Shown here in pieces: positions 25,514 through 33,170 of a stretch of 64,000 nt of DNA. The number at the start of each line of letters is the position of its first letter. Position 1 is the stretch's first letter. The notes below the pieces were generated by a model, which saw only the letters and a list, made by a program, of their open reading frames with translations, was not told where the DNA came from and made no database searches. Where the stretch lies: the NCBI RefSeq assembly GCF_000519185.1, contig NZ_JAFA01000018.1, forward strand, positions 1 through 64,000. Reading direction: 5' to 3'. Both the position numbers and the translations under genes were made by a program. Origin of the DNA: Paraburkholderia nodosa DSM 21604. Lineage in GTDB: Bacteria; Pseudomonadota; Gammaproteobacteria; Burkholderiales; Burkholderiaceae.

Positions 25514-26317
25514 TCAGCTCATCCAGTTTCCGCCATCGACGTTGAGGGTCTGCGCGGTGATGTAATCGGCGTCGGCGGAGGCGAGAAAGAGCGCGGCGCC
25601 CGTGAGATCCTCGGGCAGGCCCATGCGCCCGAGCGGCACGGCCTCACCCACGAGGCGCTTCTTCTCGCCGGGCGGACGATGCTCGTAGCGGGCGAAGAGC
25701 GCGTCGACCTGCTCCCACATCGGCGTGTCCACCACGCCAGGCGCGATGCCGTTCACGTTGATGCGATGGGGTGCCAGCGCAAGCGCCGCCGACTGCGTGT
25801 AACTCAGCACGGCGGCCTTGGTCGCGCAGTAGTGGGAAACGAGCGCTTCGCCGCGGCGGCCCGCCTGCGACGACATGTTGATGATCTTGCCGCCCTGGCC
25901 CTGCTCGACCATGCGGCGCGCCACGGCCTGCATGAGGAAGAACATGCCCTTCACGTTCACCGCGAAGAGGCGGTCGTACACGTCCCAGGATTCGTCGAGG
26001 AGCGGGCGCATGTCGAAGAGCGCCGCGTTGTTGAAGAGGATGTCGATGCGGCCGAAGCGTTCGACCGCGCTCTCCACGATGCGATCGATGTCTTCACGGC
26101 CGGTCACGTCGGCGGAGAGCGCGAGCACGCGCTCGGGGTACGCGGCGGCAAGCGTTGGGGCGACGGACCCGGCGGGCTTCACGTCGACGAGCACGCAGCG
26201 CGCGCCTTCGTCCAGATAGCGCTGCGCGACCGCCTCGCCAATGCCGCTCGCCGCGCCAGTCAGCACGGCTACCTTGTCCTGCAAACGTCCGGCCGCTGGG
26301 GTCGCGGTGTGTGCCAC
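25514..26317 (-). CDS. smoS: Short-chain polyol dehydrogenase (L-iditol/sorbitol 2-dehydrogenase type)
   Basis: The 267-residue SDR has the cofactor motif TGAASGIG at about 20-27, NNAA, the catalytic Ser in MSSQAG and the YCATK motif. It starts the transporter operon, so its substrate is likely the imported sugar alcohol: sorbitol to fructose, or galactitol or iditol in relatives. The symbol is by analogy with Rhodobacter smoS/polS. It overlaps in role with DalD at 16204, which suggests the regulon handles several polyols. Confidence 0.85.
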   Translation of the reverse strand: MAHTATPAAGRLQDKVAVLTGAASGIGEAVAQRYLDEGARCVLVDVKPAGSVAPTLAAAYPERVLALSADVTGREDIDRIVESAVERFGRIDILFNNAALFDMRPLLDESWDVYDRLFAVNVKGMFFLMQAVARRMVEQGQGGKIINMSSQAGRRGEALVSHYCATKAAVLSYTQSAALALAPHRINVNGIAPGVVDTPMWEQVDALFARYEHRPPGEKKRLVGEAVPLGRMGLPEDLTGAALFLASADADYITAQTLNVDGGNWMS

Positions 26318-26396
26318 AGGTTGTCTCCAATTTCGTTCGTGCGGGGCGTGCCCGGCAGACAGTCCAGAGGAGCAGCTGAGCGATCGCCCGACATGT

Positions 26397-26450
26397 GAGC
26401 ATTTGCTCTGTCGTTGATCGAATGATCGGATACGAGTCGGAGACTGTCAA
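26397..26450 (-). promoter_or_regulatory. Promoter and operator of the SDR-transporter operon
   Basis: On the minus strand: -35 TTGACA (26450-26445), 17-bp spacer, -10 GATCAT (26427-26422), then the palindrome-like GAGCAAATGCTC (26408-26397). Spacing matches the dalD promoter exactly, and about 27 of 33 bases agree from the -10 through the operator. This points to shared control by the SorC-type protein at 19219. Confidence 0.75.
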
Positions 26451-26563
26451 GGCGAACAAACGCGATTGGCCGAGATTTCGATGGTGCGACGCGCAAGCCT
26501 CGACTGGCTGCGGCCTGCAGATCCGGCCCCCTGACCGGGTGTCAAGCCGACTCGCCAATCAAA

Positions 26564-26580
26564 GTGATACGTTATATCAT
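26564..26580. promoter_or_regulatory. Zur/Fur-like operator before the metal importer
   Basis: The AT-rich inverted repeat TGATA-N5-TATCA (within GTGATACGTTATATCAT) stands out in the GC-rich region, 66 bp before the binding-protein start. Zur boxes of proteobacteria have this size and base make-up. Which metal regulator binds is an inference. Confidence 0.5.
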
Positions 26581-26645
26581 CTCGCCTTCGCGACGCCGAC
26601 GCGCCCTCGCCCGCTTTCAGGCTCCCTATAGACAAGGATAGAACC

Positions 26646-27629
26646 ATGATCACGTTCAGCCGCGCCAACTGCCCGCCCCGGGCTCCCACAACAGGCACGC
26701 GGCGTCGCGTCACGCTCGCGCGCCTCGCGGCCGGGCTTGCGCTCGCGCTGGGCGCCACTTTCGGCAGCGCGAGCGCGGCCCTGGCGGCGCAGGCTGGCAG
26801 CGCCACGATTCCCGTTGTTGCGGCGGAGAACTTCTATGGCGACGTCGTCAAGCAGATCGGCGGCAACTACGTGGACGTGACGAGCATCCTGAGCAACCCC
26901 GACCAGGACCCGCACCTCTTCGAGGCCAGCCCGAAGACCGCCCGCGCGCTACAGAATGCGCGCGTGGTGGTGTACAACGGCGCCGATTACGACCCGTGGA
27001 TGACCAAGCTGCTCGGCGCCACCGGCGCTGGCAAAAGCGGCACCAGCCGCACGACGATCGTCGCGGCGGACCTCGTCGGCAAGAAAGCGGGCGACAATCC
27101 GCACCTCTGGTACGACCCGAAGACCATGCCCGCCGTGGCGCGCGCCGTGAGCGCCGCGCTAGGCGCGGCGGACCCCGCGCACAAGAGCGTGTACGATGCC
27201 AACCTGGCAACGTTCCTCGCCTCGCTGCAACCGGTCGACGCCAAGGTCGCGGCGCTGCGCGCGCGCTACCAGGGACAGCCCGTCACGGCCACGGAGCCGG
27301 TGTTCGGCTATATGTCGGATGCGATCGGCCTCGACATGCGCAACCTGCGCTTTCAGCTCGCGACGATGAACGACACCGAGGCGAGCGCCTCGGACATCGC
27401 CGCGTTCGAGCGCGACCTGCGCGAGCGCCGCGTGCGCGTGCTGATCTATAACAGCCAGGCGACCGAGGCGCTCACGCGGCGCATGCTGGCGCTGGCCAAG
27501 CAGTCGAAGGTGCCCTCCGTGAGCGTGACCGAGACGCAGCCGGCCGGCGTGAACTTCCAGCAATGGATGCTCGCGCAGCTCGACTCGCTCGACAAGGCGC
27601 TGGCAGTGGGAACAGCAGGGCAACACTAA
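26646..27629 (+). CDS. znuA: Zinc/manganese-type ABC transporter substrate-binding protein
   Basis: The 327-residue cluster A-I binding protein has a long n-region and signal peptide (cut after ...ASAALAA, about 48). The family fold is seen in VVAAENFYGDVVKQIGG, DPHLFEAS (metal-ligand His), GDNPHLWYDP (second His) and a C-terminal helix region ending in MLAQLDSLDKAL. The acidic His-rich loop typical of strict ZnuA is absent, so Mn or Fe cannot be ruled out. AAGGAT precedes the ATG. First gene of a three-gene importer. Confidence 0.85.
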   Translation: MITFSRANCPPRAPTTGTRRRVTLARLAAGLALALGATFGSASAALAAQAGSATIPVVAAENFYGDVVKQIGGNYVDVTSILSNPDQDPHLFEASPKTARALQNARVVVYNGADYDPWMTKLLGATGAGKSGTSRTTIVAADLVGKKAGDNPHLWYDPKTMPAVARAVSAALGAADPAHKSVYDANLATFLASLQPVDAKVAALRARYQGQPVTATEPVFGYMSDAIGLDMRNLRFQLATMNDTEASASDIAAFERDLRERRVRVLIYNSQATEALTRRMLALAKQSKVPSVSVTETQPAGVNFQQWMLAQLDSLDKALAVGTAGQH

Positions 27630-27653
27630 CCGTATTCAGCAAGGACAGACGTC

Positions 27654-28619
27654 ATGACCGGGGCCGGCCCTTCGCCCACCGATATCGCTTCACAGCAAAC
27701 TGGACAGCGCAACGGCACGCACCGCGCGCCCGCGCCTGTGCTCACGCTAGCGGGCGTGACGCTGACGCTCGGCGAACGCACGATCCTGCGCGACGCGAAC
27801 TTCGCGGTGAACCAGGGCGAATTCATCGGCGTGCTCGGGCCGAACGGCGCGGGCAAGACCACGCTCATGCGTGCCATTCTCGGCCTCGTGCCGGCCTCGC
27901 ACGGCGCGATCCGCGTGCTGGGCGAGCCGGTCGCGCGCGGCAACGCGAAAATCGGCTATATGCCGCAAACGCGCACGGCGCTCGCGAGCCGCCGCGTGCG
28001 CGGCCGCGACTTCGTGGCGATGGCCGCCGACGGGCACCGCTGGGGCCTGCCGCGCGCCGACGCCGCCACGCGCGCCGACGTTGCGCGCGTGCTCGACCTC
28101 GTGGGGGCGACCGCGCTGGCCGATCGCCCGCTTTCGGAGCTTTCGGGCGGCGAGCGCCAGCGCCTGCTGCTCGCGCAATGCCTGCTCGGCGACCCGAAGC
28201 TGCTGCTGCTCGACGAGCCGCTCATCAGCCTCGACCCCAACCACCAGCGCGGCGTGGTCGAACTCGTGCGCCGCGTGCAGCGCGAGCTGGGCATCGCGGT
28301 GCTGTTCTCCGCGCACGAGCTGAATCCGCTCCTCAACGCGCTCGACCGCGTGCTCTATCTCGGCAACGGCGTGGCCGCGCTCGGCAGCGTGGATGAAGTC
28401 ATCACCGCGCCCGTGCTCTCGCGCCTCTACGGTTCGCCTATCGAAGTGATGCGCATGAAGGGCCGCATCTTCGTGATGTCGGGCGACGTGGAAGTCGAAA
28501 AGCACGACCACGAGCATGAGCACGACCATGGCCATGACCACGGCGGCCACGCGCACGATCACGGTCACGCCGACGGCAACAACAACGACAACACACACGG
28601 CCACACGCACGATGCTTGA
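27654..28619 (+). CDS. znuC: Zinc/manganese ABC transporter ATPase with His-rich C-terminal tail
   Basis: The 321-residue ATPase has Walker A GPNGAGKTT at about 63-71, signature LSGGERQR, and Walker B LLLLDEPLISLD. After about residue 283 there is a 35-residue tail with around 14 His alternating with Asp/Glu/Gly (HDHEHEHDHGHDHGG-like), then an Asn-rich end. Such tails bind or buffer Zn or Ni. They are unusual on ZnuC-type ATPases, though common on metal chaperones and permeases. The gene overlaps the permease by 8 bp. Confidence 0.9.
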   Translation: MTGAGPSPTDIASQQTGQRNGTHRAPAPVLTLAGVTLTLGERTILRDANFAVNQGEFIGVLGPNGAGKTTLMRAILGLVPASHGAIRVLGEPVARGNAKIGYMPQTRTALASRRVRGRDFVAMAADGHRWGLPRADAATRADVARVLDLVGATALADRPLSELSGGERQRLLLAQCLLGDPKLLLLDEPLISLDPNHQRGVVELVRRVQRELGIAVLFSAHELNPLLNALDRVLYLGNGVAALGSVDEVITAPVLSRLYGSPIEVMRMKGRIFVMSGDVEVEKHDHEHEHDHGHDHGGHAHDHGHADGNNNDNTHGHTHDA

Positions 28620-29394
28620 ATACGATTTCATGGTGAACGCCTTCGCGGCGTCGGGCATCGTCGCGGTGCTCGCGGGCGTGGTGGGCTATTTCCTCGTGAT
28701 GCGCGGTCAGACCTTCGCGGGCCACGCGCTCTCGCACGTGGGTTTCACGGGCGCGACGGGCGCCGTGCTGCTAGGCGTTTCGCCGATGTGGGGCATGGTG
28801 GGCTTCACGCTCGCCGCCGGCGTTTCAATGGGCGCGCTCGGCGAAAAGCTCGCGGGCCGCGATGTGGCGATCGGCGTGATTCTTTCGCTCGCGCTCGGCT
28901 TCGGCCTGCTGTTTCTGCACTTCTTCACGTCGTATGCCACGCAGGTCACGGCGCTGCTGTTCGGCAACGTCCTGGGCGTGAACCGCGAGACGCTCGGCGT
29001 GCTTGCCGCCCTCGCCGTGGCGAGCCTGGCGGCGCTGGCCGCCATCATGCGGCCGCTGCTGTTCGCCTCGCTGCAACCCGAACTCGCCGAAGCGAAGGGC
29101 GTGTCGCTGCGCGCAGTCTCGATGCTGTTCCTCGCCATCGCCGCGCTCGCGGTGGCCGCGTGCACGCAGATCGTCGGCGTGCTGCTCGTCTTTACGCTGA
29201 TGGTCGGTCCGGCCGCCGCCGCGCAGAATCTCACCACGCGCCTGTCCACCGGCCTCGTGCTCGCCGCGCTGCTCGCGCTCGTGCAAGCGTGGCTCGGCGT
29301 GACGCTCGCGTTCTACACCGACTGGCCCACCAGCTTCTGGATCACCGCGCTCGCCGCGCTCGTCTATGGCGCGAGTCTGATCGGGCGTCGCTAG
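28612..29394 (+). CDS. znuB: Zinc/manganese ABC transporter permease
   Basis: The 260-residue ABC-3 family integral membrane permease begins at ATG 28612 inside the end of the ATPase gene. About seven to eight transmembrane segments are predicted. GQTFAGHALSHVGFTGATGA near residues 31-50 and EAKGVSLRAVSM, the coupling region with the ATPase, are characteristic. It forms the metal channel with the two upstream proteins. Confidence 0.92.
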   Translation: MLEYDFMVNAFAASGIVAVLAGVVGYFLVMRGQTFAGHALSHVGFTGATGAVLLGVSPMWGMVGFTLAAGVSMGALGEKLAGRDVAIGVILSLALGFGLLFLHFFTSYATQVTALLFGNVLGVNRETLGVLAALAVASLAALAAIMRPLLFASLQPELAEAKGVSLRAVSMLFLAIAALAVAACTQIVGVLLVFTLMVGPAAAAQNLTTRLSTGLVLAALLALVQAWLGVTLAFYTDWPTSFWITALAALVYGASLIGRR

Positions 29395-29397
29395 TCA

Positions 29398-30876
29398 TCA
29401 AGATGCCGGTGCAAACCAGGTTCGAACGCGGCCGTACAGATCGATGAAGCGCGCATAGCGCTGCGCGAGCGCGGCGTCCTCGCGCGGCGACGCCACCTGC
29501 GTCGCGGCCGGCGCAAGCGCCGCGAGCTCGCTCATGCGCCAGTGCCCGCAGGCGAGGCCGCCCAGCATCGCGGCGCCGCGCGCCGCTGCGTTCGGGCAGT
29601 CGATCGCGTAGAGGTCCGCGTCGAGCGTGTCGGCGAGCAACTGCCGCCAGCGCGCGTCCACGGAGCCGCCGCCCGCGAGCTTGAGCGTCGCCACACTGCG
29701 CGCATCCCGCGTGCCTCCATCGGCGGCTTCACGGGTGCTGCGCACGGCGTCGAGGCCCGCGCGCAACGCGAACGCGACGCCCTCGAACGCCGCACGCATG
29801 AGCGTGCCGCGCGAGTCGCCAAGCGAAGCGCCGAGCCAGCCGCCGCGCGCCGCCGGGTCGAGCCACGGCGAGCGCTCCCCGCTCAGGTAAGGCAGGAACG
29901 CGAGCGTCGCCGATGGCGGCACGGCGAACCCATCCGCATAGGCCGAAGCCCAGTCGTAGGCCAGCCAGCCGCGCGCCGCTTCCAGCGCCACGCCCACGTT
30001 CTGCATGGCGGCCATGGTGTACCAGCCGCCCGTCGCCGAGCGGTAGCGATGCAGCCCGCGCCGCGCGGGCGGCTCGCTGCGCGCGGTCACGACGATCTGG
30101 CCGCCTGTGCCCGTCGTGAGGAGCGCATCGCCATCGTCGGCCAGGCCGCTGCCGAACGCCGCGCAAGGCGTGTCGCCCGCGCCCGTCGCGAGCACGATGC
30201 CGGCGGGCAGCCCGAGCGCCTGTGCGGCTTGCGTGCTCAGCGCGCCGCTCGCTGCATGCGACGCGGCCAGCGGCGCGAACCACCGCGCGGGCAATCCCAG
30301 CCGCTCGATCAGGGCGAAGTCCCACGCGCCATCGGGTGCGGCGAGCGCCGTCGCGCACGCGTCCGACGGATCGGCTTTGACCGCGCCACCCAGCGCCACG
30401 CGCAGCCAGTCTTTCGGCTGCAGCGCCCAGCGCGCGGCTTGGGCGACCTGCGGCTCGTGCTGCAGGACCCAGCGCAGCAGCGGCCCGGCCATGCCAGGCG
30501 CGACGGGGTTGGGCTGCGCATGCCCGGCGTCGTCGGGCCACGCATCGAGCAGCGCATGCGCGCGCGTGTCGGGCCAGAGCATCGCGGGGCGCAACGCGCG
30601 GCCCGCTTCGTCGGTGAGCACGACGCCATGCATCTGTCCGGAAAAGCCGATTGCCCGCACCGCGGCGCGCTCGCTCTCGGGCAGCCGCGCGCAGGCCACG
30701 ACGAGCGCGTCCCACCAGCGATGCACGGCGATCTCGGCCCAGCCGGGCTGCGGTGTTTCGAGCGCGTAGGCCACGCTCGCGGCGGCGCGCTCGACGCCGT
30801 CGCCATCAATGATGCCGAGCTTGAGTGAACCGGTGCCGAGGTCGATACCGAGAAAACGCGTCTGCGATGGGTTCAT
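29398..30876 (-). CDS. FGGY-family carbohydrate kinase, substrate unknown
   Basis: The 492-residue kinase begins FLGIDLGTGSLKLGIID and has IGFSGQMHGVVLTD, GTGGQIVV and LPYLSGERSPWLDP, so it belongs to the xylulokinase branch of FGGY kinases. It is clearly diverged from the xylB copy at 17734 and has no polyol genes next to it. It lies 3 bp from the convergent permease gene. It could act on D-xylulose or a related ketose; no context helps to decide. No damage is seen in the frame. Confidence 0.82.
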   Translation of the reverse strand: MNPSQTRFLGIDLGTGSLKLGIIDGDGVERAAASVAYALETPQPGWAEIAVHRWWDALVVACARLPESERAAVRAIGFSGQMHGVVLTDEAGRALRPAMLWPDTRAHALLDAWPDDAGHAQPNPVAPGMAGPLLRWVLQHEPQVAQAARWALQPKDWLRVALGGAVKADPSDACATALAAPDGAWDFALIERLGLPARWFAPLAASHAASGALSTQAAQALGLPAGIVLATGAGDTPCAAFGSGLADDGDALLTTGTGGQIVVTARSEPPARRGLHRYRSATGGWYTMAAMQNVGVALEAARGWLAYDWASAYADGFAVPPSATLAFLPYLSGERSPWLDPAARGGWLGASLGDSRGTLMRAAFEGVAFALRAGLDAVRSTREAADGGTRDARSVATLKLAGGGSVDARWRQLLADTLDADLYAIDCPNAAARGAAMLGGLACGHWRMSELAALAPAATQVASPREDAALAQRYARFIDLYGRVRTWFAPAS

Positions 30877-31485
30877 GGGAAACGGTGTGCGAGGTGGGTG
30901 AGGACGGGAAAAACAATCATACCGGCGAGATGCGCGGCGAGATCCTCGGCGCCGGATGCGCGTTAAGCGGGGTCTTCAAACCTGCCGCGAACCCGCGCGC
31001 AACACAGCCGATTTCGACGCGAAAAACGTCCATTCGCGGGTTAACCCGGTGGGTGAGCGCGCGATGCAAAATGGCTCACATGCCGCGTTCGAAATAGAGA
31101 TCATAACGGCGCGGCCATATGTGACATGACCCGTTGGGCATCGCCAGCCTGGGCTCGCCGCCCCCGCACACGCTCTGGCACGGTTCGGACCCGCCACGCC
31201 CGCGCCGCGGCGCCCATCGCGCAAAGGCGCTCAACCGCCGCAAACAGGGGACTTCCCGCTTTGCGCCGCCGCTCGCGCGGTCCGAACCGGCATCCAGCGT
31301 TGCCGCCATGAAGCCGCCGCGCACGGCCCACGCGCGCCGATCCCACCCTTATGTCGCCGGGCTATCGCCACGGGCGCATATCGTCACCGGAAAGCACGGA
31401 ATAGTCTCCAGTGGTCTTGTTGCATATTTTCTTACCGCATACCTTGGAGGCCATATCCTTAAACAAAGAGACGGAGACAGACGAC
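30877..31485. other. Gene-free divergent region before the purine permease
   Basis: About 609 bp without a convincing gene. It holds a 12-bp palindrome CGGGTTAACCCG (31037-31048) and a relatively AT-rich stretch (31410-31480) that probably holds the permease promoter and leader. Short open frames at 31126-31346 on both strands overlap each other and lack a ribosome site. Confidence 0.5.
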
Positions 31486-32940
31486 ATGCAAGCCAAGGGC
31501 ATTGAGGACCAGGCCGCCCAGCGGTCTGGCCAGAAGCAGGTCCACCCCTGCGACGAGCGCCTGCCGTTTAGCCAGCTGCTGACACTCGGTATCCAGCACG
31601 TGCTCGTGATGTACGCAGGCGCGGTGGCCGTGCCGCTCATCGTCGGCGGCGCGATCGGGCTGCCGAAGGACCAGATCGCCTTCCTCATCAGCGCCGACCT
31701 GTTCGCCTGCGGCATCGCCACGCTGATCCAGACGCTCGGCCTGTGGATCTTCGGCATCCGCCTGCCCGTGATCATGGGCTGCACGTTCGCCTCGGTGGGC
31801 CCGATGATCGCCATCGGCACCAATCCCTCGCTCGGCCTTCTCGATATCTTCGGCTCGACCATCGCGGCGGGTGCGATCGGCATCGTGATCGCGCCGATGA
31901 TCGGCAAGCTGCTGCGCTTCTTCCCGCCTGTCGTGGTAGGCACCGTGATCGCGGTGATCGGCCTCTCGCTCATGGAAGTGGGCATCAACTGGGCCGCGGG
32001 CGGCGTGGGCAACCCCGACTACGGCAACCCCATCTACCTCGGCCTCTCGCTGCTCGTGCTGATGCTGATCCTGCTCATCAACAAGTTCGGGCGCGGCTTC
32101 ATCGCCAATATCTCGGTGCTGCTCGGCATCGTCGCGGGCTTTGCCATCGCGCTGGCGCTCGGTCGCGTGAACCTCGAAGGCATGGCCAGCGCGCCGTGGG
32201 TCGGCATCGTCATGCCGTTCCACTTCGGCATGCCGAAGTTCCACAGCCTGCCGATCGCGACGATGGTGATCGTGATGTTCGTGACCTTCATCGAATCGAC
32301 GGGCATGTTCCTCGCCGTGGGCGACATGGTCGAGCGCCCCGTCGATCAGGCCACGCTCGTGCGCGGCCTGCGCGTGGACGGTCTCGGCACGCTGATCGGC
32401 GGCATCTTCAACTCGTTCCCGCATACGTCGTTCTCGCAGAACGTGGGCCTCATCGGCGTGACGGGCGTGAAGAGCCGCTACGTGTGCGCGATGGGCGGCG
32501 TGATTCTCGTGCTGCTCGGCCTCTTTCCGAAGATGGCGCAGATGGTCGCCTCGGTGCCCGCCTTCGTGCTGGGCGGCGCAGGCATCGTGATGTTCGGCAT
32601 GGTGGCGGCGAACGGCATCAAGGTGCTCTCGCGCGTGGACTTCGTGAAGAACCAGCACAACCTCTTCATCGTGGCCGTGAGCGTGGGTTTCGGCCTCGTG
32701 CCGGTGGTGTCCCCGCACTTCTTCGCCAAGCTGCCGCCCGCGCTTTCGCCTTTGCTCCATAGCGGCATCCTGCTCGCTTCGGTTTCGGCGGTGGTGCTGA
32801 ACCTGATCTTCAACGGTGCGAAGAGCGAGAAAGCCGCCGAGCGCGCCATCCGCCGCGCCGGGCACGATCTCGAAGGCCGTCCCAACGCGGATCAGGCGCC
32901 GGATGCGGGCCACGAAATGCCGCGCTCGGCCGCGCACTGA
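31486..32940 (+). CDS. NCS2-family purine (xanthine/urate) permease
   Basis: The 484-residue transporter has about 12-14 transmembrane segments. NCS2 signature motifs are present: GIQHVLVMYAGAVAVP (TM1 with the key His), VTFIESTGMFLAVGD (TM8 Glu) and NSFPHTSFSQNVGL (TM10). The T-S-F-S-Q-N-V-G pattern belongs to the xanthine/uric-acid branch (XanP/UacT/PbuX), not the uracil branch, which typically differs here. The cytoplasmic tail is charged. A terminator lies 115 bp after the stop. Confidence 0.88.
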   Translation: MQAKGIEDQAAQRSGQKQVHPCDERLPFSQLLTLGIQHVLVMYAGAVAVPLIVGGAIGLPKDQIAFLISADLFACGIATLIQTLGLWIFGIRLPVIMGCTFASVGPMIAIGTNPSLGLLDIFGSTIAAGAIGIVIAPMIGKLLRFFPPVVVGTVIAVIGLSLMEVGINWAAGGVGNPDYGNPIYLGLSLLVLMLILLINKFGRGFIANISVLLGIVAGFAIALALGRVNLEGMASAPWVGIVMPFHFGMPKFHSLPIATMVIVMFVTFIESTGMFLAVGDMVERPVDQATLVRGLRVDGLGTLIGGIFNSFPHTSFSQNVGLIGVTGVKSRYVCAMGGVILVLLGLFPKMAQMVASVPAFVLGGAGIVMFGMVAANGIKVLSRVDFVKNQHNLFIVAVSVGFGLVPVVSPHFFAKLPPALSPLLHSGILLASVSAVVLNLIFNGAKSEKAAERAIRRAGHDLEGRPNADQAPDAGHEMPRSAAH

Positions 32941-33054
32941 GTCGATCGAATTGAGCTGATCGAAACGGGTTTGAATGTATTGAGTTGACGCGAGAGGTGC
33001 CCCGCTCGCAGGTGTCCATCTATACACAGGCGGGCGGGGTCTTTTGCTGGTTCG

Positions 33055-33085
33055 GCGCCATGGGAAACCATGGCGCTTTTTTTTT
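33055..33085 (+). terminator. Intrinsic terminator after the NCS2 permease
   Basis: A perfect 9-bp stem, GCGCCATGG-GAAA-CCATGGCGC, with a GNRA loop is followed by nine T. Confidence 0.92.
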
Positions 33086-33111
33086 ACCCGCTTTGCGCAC
33101 GCCCACACGCG

Positions 33112-33140
33112 AAAAAAACGCCACGGTCTTCCGTGGCGTT
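33112..33140 (-). terminator. Intrinsic terminator of the RND efflux operon
   Basis: On the minus strand, AACGCCACGG-AAGA-CCGTGGCGTT is followed by a T-run. It lies 30 bp after the outer-membrane factor stop. Confidence 0.9.
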
Positions 33141-33170
33141 CTTGGCTTCCGATTCCGAAGCCGTAGCGCG

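Larger units (their letters stand above)
26318..26645. other. Divergent control region: polyol operon and zinc importer
   Basis: The 328 bp between the SDR start and the binding-protein start contain no gene. They hold the minus-strand polyol promoter and operator (26397-26450) and, 115 bp to the right, the Zur-like palindrome (26564-26580). AAGGAT (26634-26639) serves as the ribosome site for the importer. Confidence 0.6.

Noticed and set aside
26646..29394. Operon naming as strict ZnuABC
   Set aside because: Kept as zinc/manganese-type: the binding protein lacks the His-rich loop that would make zinc specificity clear.
31126..31346. Small frames on both strands in the kinase-permease gap
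   Set aside because: They overlap each other, have no ribosome site and show random-like GC codon use.
31360..31485. Purine or xanthine riboswitch before the permease
   Set aside because: No recognisable conserved core or three-way junction could be drawn by eye.
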